A DNA stretch of 64,000 nt, taken from the NCBI GenBank assembly GCA_022432975.1, contig CM039511.1:18874557-18938556 (forward strand), in the 5' to 3' direction. Below are positions 19,716 to 31,165 of this stretch, piece after piece. The DNA is from Begonia masoniana. Taxonomy: Eukaryota > Streptophyta > Magnoliopsida > Cucurbitales > Begoniaceae. The translations under genes were made by a program, and so were the position numbers. The notes beneath the pieces were generated by a model that saw nothing but the letters and a program-made list of their open reading frames with translations, had not been told where the DNA came from and made no database searches. Each line of letters opens with the position of its first letter. Position 1 is the stretch's first letter.

Positions 19716-20007
19716 TGCCCTATCCCCCCCATTTTTAAACATACTTGTATAATTTGATAATTTCTTCCATTTTAACTCATAAATAATTCTTACAATCAGA
19801 TTATACATCAACCAAGCTAAGAAGTTAAGTATTGAAACTAAATTTTTTGGGTATTCATTTCAAGTTCATCAATCATCAACAATACTCAACAAAATAAACA
19901 CTTCTTCAACATTTAACCAATAAAATTTCATAAACCTTAATGAAAATCCACCTTACCTATAATCTTCGGAGGGAAAGACAGAGAGTTTCGTGGGAAGCTT
20001 CAGAGAG

Positions 20008-20015
20008 GGAACGAG

Positions 20016-20065
<50 letters not shown>
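20008..20065 (+). repeat. (GA)n microsatellite
   Basis: A nearly pure GA run of more than 50 bp lies at the position where element D (minus strand) would have a CT-rich leader or start region, mirroring the CT tract of element 2. Confidence 0.9.
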
Positions 20066-20070
<5 letters not shown>

Positions 20071-20494
20071 TGGATCTAGGGCATCAGGAAGAGGGAGAGT
20101 GAATAAAGTGGGTGTTTGAACTTCAATTGGCATTTAACTTCAATTAATAAAAATAGTAGGGAGGTAGGTACAAAACTCATGAGGTGTCATCACATGAGTT
20201 AAAATAATTTTCACTTATCTCTTTCTTAACTAATGGTTAATCCCATTTGGTTTTTTTTCCCTTAAGTTGACTTTTCAATTCTTCATCTAATTAACTAGAC
20301 TATAATAAAATTCTCATTACTAATAATCAATCATAATTTAACATAAATTACTATGTGCTTAAAATAAATTGTATGTTAAATTTTTCCTCTTGATGTATCA
20401 TTTCTTTAATACGGCTTATATTTACATTTTTTTCATACAAAATATCTTTTATTACATCATTGACCAAAATATAATAAAAGTTCGAATCATTACA

Positions 20495-20507
20495 TTCTTC
20501 CCCCGTT
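20495..20507 (-). promoter_or_regulatory. Polypurine tract of element D
   Basis: On the minus strand AACGGGGGAAGAA lies directly before the TG of the 3' LTR (20494). Confidence 0.8.
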
Positions 20508-20549
20508 AATAAAATTTCGTCCCGAAATTTACTTCTAACTTATTTTTCA

Positions 20550-21583
20550 AAACGCTGGGGGTACTTTTATCTAATTTCACTTTTTAGCTTCCACGTAGCT
20601 TTTTCAACTCCTCTTCTTTTCCATAAGATTTTGATAATTGGAATCACTTTATTCCTTATCACTTTATCTTGTGAATCCAAAAGAGTGACAGGTTCTTCCA
20701 CCATTGCCATATCTGGTTGCAGTTTCAATTCAGTCTAATCTATAACATGAGAGAGATCAGGTTCATATTTCCTCAACATTGAAATATGAAATACATCATG
20801 GATTCCCACCAATTGAGGAGGTAGTGCAATTTTATAAACCACAGGACCAATCCTTTATAATATCCTAAAAGGTCCGACAAACCTCGAAGATAATTTGCCA
20901 CCCTTTCCAAATTTACTCAAACTCTGATGTGATTTTACCTTGATAAACACATGATCACCCTCATTAAATTCAAGTGGTCGTCTTCGTCTATCAACATAAC
21001 TCTTCTGACGACTGTGAGCAGTTTCCAATTGTTGTCAAATGAGTTTGATCTTTTCGTTGGTTTCTTTTACCAAGTCAGGTCCCAATAATACTGTTTCACC
21101 TATCTCGGTCCAGCACAACGGAGATCTGCAAGGCCTCCCATACAGTGCTTCAAATTGTGTAATACTGATACTTACTTGGTAGCTATTATTGTAGGTAAAT
21201 TCTGCCAAATGTATGTAATCTTCCCAACTCCCTTGAAAATCCACGACACATGCTCGTAGCATATCTTCTTGAGTTTGGATTGTCCTCTCAGATTGGCCAT
21301 CGGTTTGTGGGTGATAAGTTGTACTGAGATCTAACCTTGTATCCATAGCTTTTTGCAAACCTTGCCAGAATCTCGAAGTGAATCTTGGATCTCGATCTGA
21401 AACTGTGGAAATAGGCACACCATGCAATCTGACAATTTCTTTTACATGTAATTTACTGACCTGGTCAATCGAATAAGTACTGCGCATGGGTAAAAAGTAA
21501 CTCGATTTGGTAAGTCGATCCACTATTACCCAAACAGTATCATTTTCTTTCAACGATTTAGGTAATCCCGTCACAAAATTCAT
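20550..21583 (-). pseudogene. Integrase core and chromodomain of element D
   Basis: The uninterrupted part (21583-21035) encodes the catalytic core: MNFVTGLPKSLKENDTVWVIVDRLTKSSYF, then VSDRDPRFTSRFWQ, then the acidic residue in SERTIQTQEDML, so the D, D and E positions are all present. Downstream, the frame is lost at the TGA near 21034 but continues recognisably as KGGKLSSRFVGPF and a chromodomain (VIPIIKILWK ... ATWK) at about 20690-20560. The element is therefore a chromovirus. The HHCC domain lies upstream. Confidence 0.88.
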
Positions 21584-21594
21584 CGTGATAAATT

Positions 21595-22360
21595 CTCATT
21601 TCCATTCTACTACTGGTAATGGAACGAGCAATCCTGCTAGTTTCTTATGCTCTGCTTTAATTATTTGACAGGTCATGCATTTGGAAACAAATCTGACGAT
21701 TTTCAGCTCTCTTCCTTTCCACCAATATTGTTTCTTCATGTTTTGGTACATTTTGTTCTTTCTAGGGTGGATGGCAAATTTTGAGGATGTTCTTTCAATA
21801 TCTCTTCCTTCAATTCCTGGTCATCTGGAATCACTAGACGACCTTGATATCTTACTCTCGAATTGATATCCCTGGAAAAAATTTTAACTTCTTTTGCTTC
21901 GATCTTTGTTTTCAGCTCGGCTATTTTAACACTATTATCTTGTGCCTCCATAATTCGTTGCCCCAAGTTGGGTCACACATTGACATTTTGAAGGTATACC
22001 AGTTCATTGCCTTCCCTCAATTGCAAATTGAATTGATCAACCTCAGCCCACATTTCATATTCTTTAATGCCAATGCTAGCTGCCATCACTCTAGATTTTC
22101 TGCTCAAAGCATCTGCAACCACATTAGCTTTTCCTAGATGGTACTGGAGTGTATAGTCATAATTCTGCAAGAATTCCATCCAACATCTTGGCCTCTGATT
22201 CAAATCCTTCTGAGTAAATAAATACTTCAGACTTTTGTGATTGGAAAATACTTCAAATGTCTCGCTATACAAACAATACCTCCAATGCTTTAAAGCAAAT
22301 ACTACTGCAACAAGCTCCAGATCGTAAACCAGATAATTTCTTTCATGCGATTTCAATTGC
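21595..22360 (-). pseudogene. RNase H end, linker and integrase zinc domain of element D
   Basis: The 22356-21973 frame begins at KSHERNYLVYDLELVAVVFALKHWR (RNase H) and reaches [11 protein letters not shown], the RNase H/integrase linker. The next frame (21966-21736) includes RYQGRLVIPDDQELKEEILKE, the region just ahead of the HHCC motif. The zinc-binding residues lie in 21740-21600 but in shifted frames. The integrase core continues at 21583. Confidence 0.8.
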
Positions 22361-22503
22361 CTTGAACCATAAGCAACTACATTATCATTTTACATCAAAA
22401 TGTATCCCAAACCATTCAATGATGCATCACAATAAACCACATAACCTTTTCTTCTTTCTGGAATTATGAGAATCAATGGAGACACTAGGTTTCTTTTCAA
22501 CAA

Positions 22504-23283
22504 CTAAAAAGCTACTTCGCATTTGTCATCACATTCATACTTCATACCCTTTTTGGTTAACCGATTCAATGACATCAAACTTTTGGAGAAGCCTTCCACA
22601 AATCTTCTATAATATCCGGCCAATCCCAAAAAACTTCTTATCTCAGAAACTGACTTGGGTTGTTCCCAATTTTGCACTGCTTCGGTCTTTGAAGGATCAA
22701 CAACAATACCCTTCTTTAAAATCACATGCCCTAGAAATTTAACTTCTTCCGGTCAGAATTCACATTTCCTCAACTTGGCATACAATTGGTGTTGCCTCAA
22801 CAAGCTCAAAACACAATGCATGTGTTTCTCATAATCTTGTCTCAAAGAGGAATATACCAAGATGTCATCTATGAACACAATCACAAAGCTATCCAGACAC
22901 GGTCTGAACACTCTGTTCATCAAATCCATAAACGTTGCTGGTGCATTCGTCAAACTGAAGGGCATTACCAAGAACTTGAAACAACCATAGGGAGTTCTGA
23001 AAGCAGTTTTCTGAATATCTTCTTCTCGAATTTTTAGTTGATGGTATCCAGATCTCAAGTCAATCTTCGTGAACCAACATGAGTCTCTCAACTGATCAAA
23101 CATATCATCAATCCGAGGAAGTGGGTACTTGTTCTTCACTGTTACTCTATTCAATTTTCGATAGTCAATGCACATCCTCAAAGTGTCATCTTTCTTTTTG
23201 ACGAACAAAGCTGGAGCACTCGATGGAGATGTGCTAGCCCGTATAAATCCTTTCTCCAACGATTCCTCCAATTGCACTTTCAA
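22504..23283 (-). pseudogene. Reverse transcriptase of element D
   Basis: The main frame (23283-22753) covers [65 protein letters not shown] and the catalytic FIDD block ([12 protein letters not shown]), ending at KCEF with a stop where W is expected. A second frame (22725-22504) continues with [32 protein letters not shown]. The catalytic aspartates are intact; a stop and frame change break the protein. Confidence 0.9.
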
Positions 23284-23298
23284 TTCTTTTAATTCTGC

Positions 23299-24000
23299 TC
23301 ATGCCATATGATGAGAAGGAATTGAAATCAGATTTGAGCCCGGATACACTTCAATTAAAAATTCTATCTCTTTTCTTGGAGGCAATCCAGGTGGTTCTTC
23401 TGGAAAAATATTCATATACTCATTCACAACTTCAATATAGTTAACCATGTTATCACCATCTGGCTCTAACAAAAGATTAGCTATCCTTCCATTGAACTCA
23501 ATCGAAGTTCGAGGGAAGTGGTACCTGATTGAATTTCCCTCACCATAAAATGAAATTCTTTCTCCTTGGGGAAGACATACTGTTATTTTCTTTCGATAAC
23601 AATTCATAATTGCTTTGTACTTGGATAGCCAATCTATCCCCAAGATAACATCAAGCCATTCAAGTTTCATTACGATAAGATCAGCCACTATCTTATAGTC
23701 TTTAATCCGCACAACACATGATTTGCACATTTTATCTACAGCAACTCACACTCAAAACATAAGGTAAAGACAAAATTTCTAATCCCAAAGCATGAACCAC
23801 AGAGGCTGACACAAAGGAATACGTTGCTCCGGAATCAAATAAAATTCTTACTTTGGAATTATAAAGTTAGAAACTACCTTCCACCACCGCATTGTCAGAT
23901 TGTTCACAAAAGCACCAAAGGCATGCACTTTTGGTTGAGAGCTAGCAGCTTGTGAAATATTTCCCTCATATTGTCTTGAGGTTGGTTGATTTGACTGAAA
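23299..24000 (-). pseudogene. Aspartic protease region of element D
   Basis: The active-site segment ILFDSGATYSFVSASVV is encoded at about 23870-23820, flanked by stops. The following frame (23730-23299) contains DVILGIDWLSKYKAIMNC and ends at PPRKEIEFLIEVYPGS just before RT. It would cleave the gag-pol polyprotein. Damage is by stops and small indels around 23740-23890. Confidence 0.85.
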
Positions 24001-24034
24001 GTTTGGAAGAGGAATCACAGTTGGAAACTGAGTT

Positions 24035-24975
24035 GGTTGACTCCCCTACTGAACATAAGGATTGTCAACTTTCCATTTTCTACAGTTCCTCTTGATGTGA
24101 CCCACTTTACCACAATAATAGCAGGTCCAACTATCAGTCGGTTATGAACTACCACCCTCACTTTTTGCTGATCCACTCTGATATGAACCCTGAGTTTGAG
24201 ATTGAGGTGGAGCAAATCTGGGCTTTTTGGACCGTTGATCTTCACCACTGACAGTTTCTTGTTTCTTTTCTTTTGTCTTTCTTTGGGCTTCCCATTTGTC
24301 TTTACTTGCCACCAGCTTTTGTTTAATAAGTATGACCCTCTCGACCATATCTAGATAAAACTCAATCTTCAAAGCCACCATTTTGTTCGAAATGCCCAAC
24401 CTAAGGCCCTGTTCAAATCGTTGGGTCACTCGTGCAGCTTCGTCTGGAATAAACTGTCCTGCATACTTGGTCAATTCCTCAAACTTTGTCCTGTAGTCTA
24501 GAACACTCGTGTCTTTCTGAACCAGCTCTATAAATTCCTTGGCTTTTGCTTGCCGAACATATTTGGGAAAGAATCTCTCCAAGAAGACATTCTCGAACCG
24601 ATCCCATTCACGTTGATCGCCCAGGGATGCCTTAGTCTGATCCCATCATTTGTCAGCTTTATCGTCAAGTTGATTCATAGCGAATTTGACTTTGAACTCT
24701 TCCGGTACTCTCACCATTTCAAACTTCTTTTTCAATTGTCTCAGCCACTCTTCAACTATGGCTGAATTGCTTTCTCCCATGAATACCGGAGGTTTGACCT
24801 TTCGAAACCTCTCCAATGATTTCATCTCCATTGAGTCAGCACTTTCAACTCTTTCATTGCTCTGTTGAGTAATATTTTTATTCACCATATCAGCCAAAGT
24901 TGTGATAGCCCTTCGCATTTCAGCTATATCGTCTGCTTGAGTATCGATTCTACTAGTAGAGTCTTGTCTCTCCAT
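24035..24975 (-). pseudogene. gag of element D
   Basis: It starts at the ATG at 24975 (MERQDSTSRIDTQADDIAEMRR), about 110 bp inside the primer site. It includes ERFRKVKPPVFMGESN and WLRQLKKKFEMV of the gag domain. A TGG-to-TGA change at about 24645 stops the frame (ADK*WDQT), and it resumes at 24582 through FFPKYVRQAKAKEFIELVQ. A basic, Q/S-rich region follows. A CX2CX4HX4C zinc knuckle (CYYCGKVGHIKRNC) is encoded at about 24122-24080. Confidence 0.88.
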
Positions 24976-25084
24976 CTATAATAAATCATATATTAATTAG
25001 AAAAACGTTCACCATCAAGGCAATATTAGAGGCATTCTAAACATAGTTACTAACCCACTCAACTAGTTAGAACTATTATGTATA

Positions 25085-25096
25085 GCTCTGATACAA
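25085..25096 (-). promoter_or_regulatory. Primer-binding site of element D
   Basis: On the minus strand TTGTATCAGAGC lies four bases after the LTR end (25101). It matches the Met tRNA primer site with one difference. Confidence 0.85.
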
Positions 25097-25100
25097 AATC

Positions 25101-25941
25101 TGTCAAGACCTAATTCTTTTCCCAGAACCGGACCCTAACGGGCTCTACAGGATTCCCGAGGTGGGAACAGAATTCAATTTCACTTTTGCATGGATCCGTT
25201 TGTATTTTTATCAATGCCCATTTCTTGAACCTGGTATCCTAAATTAATATATTTCCAATAACCTTCAAACAATATTTATACTATACATTCAAATATTTAC
25301 ATCAAAGAATTTACATCCTCATCAGAGTAGTCCACGAAAGCTATTACAGAATCACTAGGTCACACATACGTGACCGTTCAAAAGAAGTTTATACATAATA
25401 AAACTAAAATCTCTATCCCATCTCAAAAAGAAGAACCATCTATCTTGATGGCTCGCTTAAGCCTCTTTATCAACTTTATATTACATTTGCTTTACCATCA
25501 CGGTGAACGTTCTTGATATCTGAAAAATATAAAATATCCACATAATGAGCTTTACGCCCAGCAGTTAGAATAGCTAACTCATACTCTATCCACACTATCA
25601 GGATCATTCTCCATCCTCTATATAACAGTGATTGTTTTGAAATCCATGCCATTTTTATAAAATGTATGCAAGTTTGTATTCAACCTTTTAAAAATCTATC
25701 AACCACTGTTCAAACCATTTTCAACAATTAAATTAATCCAATGCAAATATAAACAAGTTTGCATGATTTAAAACCTTCTTTTTATCAAATTTCCAAAAGC
25801 AGCTTTTAACATTCAATTGTAAATGTCAAGATGCAATTCACTCTAAACCGATCATCTATGACCATCATACACCCCTACAAGTTCTCAGACTGTAGAACTG
25901 TAGAACCCCTCTTGCATCGCTCCCTCACGAGGTTTAGTGAT
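25101..25941 (-). repeat. Partial 5' LTR of element D
   Basis: It matches 14351-15300 closely, including a tgaaaaatata acceptor-like block at about 25520. It is cut at 25942 by the start of an Athila-type LTR. Five bases before the cut read gtgat. Confidence 0.88.
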
Positions 25942-27385
25942 TGTTGCGAAAAAATACTTACGCAAGTGTACGTGTCGCAAAAGTAATAAAGTTCATAAAT
26001 ACGAGTCGATCCCACGAGGACTAGTTTCACTAATTATCAAATGAAATTAATTCCAATTTATAATGAATATGACACTTTGATAATTTTGGATTTAAAATAA
26101 CACAGCAAAGTAATTTAATTAAATAGCATAAATTAAATGAATTTTAGAATGTAATGCGAAAACTTTATGGTTTCTGATTTCATCTAAATTAATCATATTT
26201 AGTATTCATAATCCAATTCATTAATTTATATTTCTATGTGTTGATGACAATTTCACAAAAGTATTTATCAATCTCTCTCGAGTAATGACTAACATATTCA
26301 ACTAACGAATTATTACCTCTCGGTCTCTAATCCTGAGAATTAATTGAATACATTAAGAACGAGAAATTAAAATATCACATAAACGCATTAGCTATCTCTA
26401 GTCTAACATCTTTTTCATGGTAAATTATTTAGTGCACGATTATTTTTCAACTCACGGCTCTCAAAATAATCCTATAAACATGTTTTTGGTGATCAGGCAA
26501 TCGCAAGCATTAAAAATAGAATAAATTACTCAACACAATTACGAAACAGAAAATTAATAACTTGAATTAAAAGAAAAATTAAACAGTCATAATTCTACTA
26601 CATCGTAGCCTAAGAAAAGTGAATTAGTTCATGCTAAAATAAAGAGAAACAACGAGAATAATAAAGATGTTCATAGTTGAGAAGAGAAGAAGAAAGAAAA
26701 ACTAGGGTTGTTGATTTGAATTTTCCTTTCCTGATGCTCTCACTCCGTTATGGTCCTCCTAATGATGTTCTGAATGATAGTCCCCCGGCCTCTAGAACCT
26801 AATTTTTAGTAATATCGGCGTCCTCGATCAACGGTTGAGATTAAAACGATAAAGAGCTAAAATCAAAATTTTTTTATTCCTTGAAGGCTAATCGATCGAC
26901 TCAGGTGTGTCGATCGATCGGCTCACATTCTGTTCGCCACCGCTTCAGCCGATCGATCGCCTGGTATGGCCGATCTATTGGCATTGCTTCTGCCCGAACA
27001 TCTCCAAGTTATTTGCTTCAGCTGATCGATCGCCTAGATTTGGCCGATCGATCGACAGTTCTTTGGTTTGCATTCTAAATTTCGTTTCTTCAGCATTTCA
27101 GCCAATCGATCGCCCCAGAAATGGCGATCGATCGGCGCTGTTTTTGCCTTTGTTTCTTCATATTTCTTTTTAACCGATTGATCGCCCAAATTTGACGATC
27201 GATCGGCAAACGTTCTGTTTTTGCTTCTCGACAATTGTCGTTTTGCCTCGTAATGCATCCAATTCTTTTTGTTGGAACTCCAACCTATTACATGTCAATT
27301 TATCTGCACACTTACAGCAGAAACTTCAAATTCTCTCAAACACTTGAAAAAAAATTATCGAATCAAGTATAAAAGACTCTGAATA
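25942..27385 (-). repeat. 3' LTR of the Athila-type element (family C)
   Basis: It starts on the plus strand with tgttgcgaaaaaatac, as does the 5' LTR at 43567. Its right part matches the solo LTR C end (ctcaaacacttgaaaaa, gaatcaagtata). The last few tens of bases next to the internal region diverge, so the end is approximate. It contains the gatcgatcg cluster at 26881-27210. Confidence 0.8.
26881..27210. repeat. gatcgatcg palindrome array in Athila LTR
   Basis: At least ten sites such as tcgatcgatcggc, gccgatcgatcgcc and gcgatcgatcggc occur at irregular 20-50-bp spacing, separated by T-rich sequence. Short frames read repeated DRS/RSI peptides only because of the repeat. Confidence 0.85.
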
Positions 27386-27551
27386 GGTGCCCCTAAACTT
27401 GATCGAAAGTTTATCATCAAGCTAACAAAATTAAGCACAGACAACAGAAAGTTATAATCTCAATCCCATTTAAAATACAATAACAAAATAATGGCAAAGC
27501 AATCCTAATAAAGGTTGTTGGTAATTCGTCTTAGCTTGAAAAATTCATATT

Positions 27552-27556
27552 AAAAC
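27552..27556. repeat. TSD aaaac of copia element, left
   Basis: This matches 34709-34713. Confidence 0.85.
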
Positions 27557-27708
27557 TATTAGTTATATTATATTTATTAGTACCTAAGGATGTTTTAGTC
27601 TATTTACTTTTCATTGTAAACCTAAAGTATATAAACTCTTTATGTGTATTCTGAATAGCTTAACAGTTTAATAAGAAACCTTATTCTGTTTTTCTCTCTA
27701 TGTTATCA
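27557..27708 (+). repeat. 5' LTR of copia element (152 bp)
   Basis: It runs tattagttatat to ctatgttatca and is highly similar to 34558-34708. It starts with TA where TG is usual; both LTRs share this. A 3' run of pyrimidines precedes the end. Confidence 0.88.
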
Positions 27709-27720
27709 TGGTATCAGAGC
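27709..27720 (+). promoter_or_regulatory. Primer-binding site of copia element
   Basis: TGGTATCAGAGC begins at the first base after the LTR and is complementary to initiator tRNA-Met. Confidence 0.95.
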
Positions 27721-27970
27721 TTCCATTCATGGATTCTCTTTGCTCGATTGAAGAAGTTATAATCCAATCCACAGCCCTAAAATTTTTGATTTTTTTTTTT
27801 CTGGTAATTTTTTATTTTTTCCCTTTGATTTGTTCTAGCTCGAGTTTGGTTGATTGGATTCTGTCGATTTTGGGATTTTCGACTATGTTGATTTGGTTAT
27901 TTGGGGATTTCGAATTCTGTTGATTTGAGAATTTCAGATTTGTAAATTTCGTCTCTGTGTCTCTTTTATT

Positions 27971-28992
27971 ATGGCTAGTTGTAAGGATGATTCCCTTCAG
28001 TTAATTAGTATTCAATTGGATGGTAAAAACTACACGTATTGGAGCTATGTTATGAAGAATTTTTTTTGCGTGGAAAATCTATGTGGAGCTATGTTACAGG
28101 TGTGCGGATTAAACCTACAAACGACACAAACGATTATGCGGCCGTCGTCGACAATTGGGAGGCTGATAATTCGAAGATTATTACGTGGATTAACAATTCT
28201 GTTACTCACTCCATTGGTGTTCAGTTGGCTAAATATGAGACGGCTAAAGAGGTCTAGGATCATTTGGCTAGATTGTACATGTAGTCTAATTTTGCCAAAC
28301 AGTATCAATTGAAGTCAGATATTCACGCACTTCGACAGAATGATATGAGTATCCAAGAGTTTTATTCTGCAATGACTAATCTTTGGGATCAGTTGGCTCT
28401 CACTGAGTCTGTAGAGCTGCGAGCATTCGAACCGTATATTTCTCGTAGGGAAGCACAACGTCTGGTACAGTTTTTGATGGCCCTTCAGAATGATTTTGAG
28501 GGATTGCGTGGGACAATTCTACATCGTTCTACTCTTCTGTCTGTTGATTCAGTGGTTAATGAACTATTAGTAGAGGAGATTCGGCTTAAGTCTAAGGTAG
28601 ATAAGGTGTCTGTCACACCTACGACTCCATCCGTCTTTGCTGCTCCTCAACAGTCTCCGCATAGCAACCAAAACAAACCAGCTCCTAATGTCTCTCCGGA
28701 TGAATGTGCTTTCTGCAAGGGAAAAGGTCATTGGAAGGCTCAGTGTCCCAAATTGCTTAGTAAAGGCAAGCAACAACGACCACCGCAACAACAACGCACG
28801 CCGCAGACTGCTCCATGGATGTATCGCCCACCTCAGTCCAACAATGTAGTTGCTACCCCGTCTTTGGATCCATATATGTTTAAGCAGTTTCAGCAGTTTC
28901 TTACTTCACAGCCTCATACCATGTCAGCCTCCTCTCCTAAAGGTTTGTCTTTGTCTGCTAATTCAGGTAAATGTCTCCCTTATAGATCTTAG
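27971..28992 (+). pseudogene. Copia gag
   Basis: It starts at the ATG at 27971 (MASCKDDSLQLISIQLDGKNYTYWSYVMKNFF). A frameshift in the T run at about 28065-28075 moves it to the frame of WSYVTGVRIKPTND and NSVTHSIGVQLAKYETAKEV. A TAG at 28255 replaces the W of EVWDHL, and a second stop lies near 28282. From 28309 the gag core continues (SDIHALRQNDMSIQEFYSAMTNLWDQLAL) to a CX2CX4HX4C knuckle (CAFCKGKGHWKAQC) at about 28708-28750. It ends at 28992, where a frameshift separates it from protease. Confidence 0.9.
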
Positions 28993-29366
28993 ATTCAGGT
29001 GCTTCTCATCATATGTCTCCTGATATTAATTCTTTTACGTCTGTTACTCCTGCTCCCTCTTTTTCTGTCATGATCACCGATGGTACTCCAATGCCATCGG
29101 TAGGAATTGGCTCTGTTCGCACATCTCGTTTATCTCTATTAGATGTATACCATATTCCTAGTCTAACATTAAATCTTGCATCTGTTGGTCAATTGTGTGA
29201 TTCTGGTCTCTCAGTTCTTTTTACTTCTACCACTTGTTGTGTTCAGGACCCGCAATCTCAAAAGGTGATTGGGACAGGCCGTAGGAAAGGGGGCTCTATG
29301 TTTTGGATGAGCTCAAAGTTTCAGGTGTTGCTGCCTCTAGTGTGGATTTGTCATCTTTTCGTTTGA
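28986..29366 (+). pseudogene. Copia aspartic protease
   Basis: ILDSGASHHM is encoded from 28986, the copia protease active site (DSGA). VYHIPSLTLNLASVGQLCDSG follows at about 29145-29205, typical of the protease C-terminal half. It is in a different frame from gag and from integrase, so the single copia polyprotein is broken on both sides. Confidence 0.9.
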
Positions 29367-30173
29367 GTTATTCGTCTTCTGATTTTTATCTTTGGCATTC
29401 TCGTTTGGGTCATGTTTCTGCGTCTCGTTTAAAGTTTTTGTTGTCTACAGGAGTTTTAGGTCATTTAGCCAGTCATGATATTTCTGATTGTCGTGGTTGT
29501 AAACTGGCTAAATTTTCAGCCTTGCCTTTTTATAAAAGTATTTCTTTTTCCATTGCCCCATTTGATCTTGTGCATTCTGATATGTGGGGATCCTCTCTTG
29601 TATCCACCAAATGGGGTTCCAGATATTATGTTTCGTTCATTGATGATTTCACTCGTTATACTTAGGTTTATCTTATGAAACACAGGTCTGATTTCCTTAC
29701 CATATTTAGTAACTTTAGAGCTCTTGTGAAAACCCAACACTCTTCTGTCATTAAACGTTTTCGGTGTGATTTGGGGGGTGAATACACTTCTAACAATTTT
29801 TCTCAGTTACTTGCTTCTGATGGTACTATCCACCAAACCTCATGTACAGACACTCCTCAACAAAATGGTGTTGCTGAAAGAAAACATCATCATCTTGTTG
29901 AAACAGCTTGTTCGTTCTTGTTGTCAGCCAAGGTTCCTAGTGAGTTTTAGGGGGAGACAGTACTTACAGCTGCTCATGTGATCAACAAAATTCCAATATC
30001 TCATAATTCAGATTTGTCCCCTTTTGAAAAGTTATATGGTTATTCACCTGATTATTCCTTGTTGCGTGTCTTCGGTTGTACTTGCTTTGTTCTCTGACCA
30101 CATGTTGAGCGTAATAAATTGTCTCCTCAGTTCGCCTTATGTGTCTTTTTGGGTTATGGTGTTGGTCAAAAGG
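29303..30173 (+). pseudogene. Copia integrase, first part
   Basis: The pre-integrase zinc domain (LWHSRLGHVSASRLKFLL ... CRGCKLAKF) is at about 29390-29515. The catalytic core has D in DLVHSDMWG, D in KRFRCDLGGEYTSN and E in QQNGVAERKHHHL. Stops occur at 29663 (replacing W in TRYTWVYLM), 29948 and 30097. The frame runs up to VFLGYGVGQK, where the solo LTR is inserted, and resumes at 32648 with GYRCFDL. Confidence 0.92.
30169..30173. repeat. TSD aaagg of solo LTR A1, left
   Basis: This matches 32648-32652. Removing the insert restores continuous copia sequence. Confidence 0.9.
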
Positions 30174-30516
30174 TGTAATACCCGACTTTACGGGATATTA
30201 ATATTATAATATATATTGGCATTTTTGTAAATATGTCAAATCAAATCCGTTTTACGAAAACAAAGCGTCATTAGAATCAATTATTAATAGGAATTTTAAG
30301 GAAATTATGAGAATTTTCGGAGTAGTAACGCTTAATTCCGAGAAATTACGTTTCTTGAAATGTAAAGGACGTTATAGTAAAAATAGTAAACGGGGTTCGA
30401 TTTGCAAACAGACAGTTTTAATAAATCCCAAATAATAAGTTGGAGTTATTGGTGAAATAAAAAAATTTGGAGAACCCAAATCGTTAGCCGATTAACGAAA
30501 CGAAGGACGAAACGAA

Positions 30517-30524
30517 TATAAAAT
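30517..30524 (+). promoter_or_regulatory. Candidate TATA box of family-A LTR
   Basis: TATAAAAT lies about 220 bp before the first candidate splice donor. Promoter role is inferred from position only. Confidence 0.4.
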
Positions 30525-30740
30525 ATGTACTAAGGGCAAAATGGTAATTTTGCAAACCAAATTTTATTAAAAACATCACAACCCTTTCTTCCTTCACCAT
30601 TTCACTCCAGAACCTTTTTTTTTCTTCTTTTCTCCCTTGCGATTTCCTCTCTGCCGACGGCGAGTTCTCCATTTCCGACCTCCGTTTTTCCTCCGTTCGT
30701 CTTCCGTTCTTCACGTTTTATCCTCCAATCGACGCTCTAG

Positions 30741-31120
30741 GTATGAATCTATAGTTTTAGAGCATTAGTTTTTGATTTTTAGAAAGTTATACGATTAGGG
30801 TTTCGTTTAGATTATCGTTGAAAATGCGATTTAGGGTCCGAAATTAATAGGTTTATTGTGATTGATGATATAAAGGACGTATTGAACGATATTGGACAAA
30901 GTTAGAGGGATTTGTGAGAAACGTTAAAATTGAGGGATTTTTGGATTTTTAGGAAAAACTCGTTAATTGTGATTTTAAACTATCGAGCGTTAATCGTTGT
31001 TTAAATACTTCGATTAGTTAAGATAAAGCTTTAGGAAATTTCCTTAGTTAAGGTTTTGTTGAATTCCGACGATTAGAAGTTTAAACACGTGGTATTGATA
31101 ATCGTTGTGTTTTGCCTCAG
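30741..31120 (+). other. Candidate leader intron 1 of family-A LTR
   Basis: The donor TAG|GTATGA is at 30740/30741 and the acceptor TTTTGCCTCAG|AC at 31120/31121. The mini-exon 31121-31165 (45 nt) follows. The minus-strand copy has the same donor and acceptor and also a 45-nt mini-exon (41907-41863) sharing acgctcgtggacgga. Confidence 0.5.
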
Positions 31121-31165
31121 ACAAACAACGCTCGTGGACGGAACTTGAGCTGCTTTGGACACGAG

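Larger units (their letters stand above)
14351..20494 (-). repeat. 3' LTR of element D, interrupted and duplicated
   Basis: It ends on the plus strand with tgtcaagacc (14351) and gaatcattaca (20494). Positions 14351-15300 match the 5' LTR at 25101-25930. Removing the solo LTR (15354-17649) and the duplicated 1.24 kb leaves about 2.6 kb, the likely original length. The 5-bp flank on the left is actcc; its partner is beyond the Athila insertion and not identified. Confidence 0.85.
14351..25941 (-). mobile_element. Minus-strand chromovirus (element D), inactive
   Basis: It is read right to left: partial 5' LTR (25941-25101), Met tRNA primer site (25096-25085), gag, protease, RT, RNase H, integrase and chromodomain (to about 20550), polypurine tract (20507-20495) and 3' LTR (20494-14351). 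The 5' LTR is cut by the Athila element at 25942, so its other part must lie beyond that insertion. The 3' LTR is swollen by a solo LTR, a Cassandra TRIM and a 1.24-kb tandem duplication. The pol genes are broken at many points. Its protein differs clearly from element 2, so this is another chromovirus family. Confidence 0.9.

Noticed and set aside
26881..27258. Frames with repeated DRS/RSI peptides on both strands
   Set aside because: They follow the gatcgatcg palindromes, read the same on both strands, and occur in LTRs.
28637..28849. Alternative frames overlapping copia gag
   Set aside because: Shadows of the gag frame 28309-28992, which has the zinc knuckle and family similarity.
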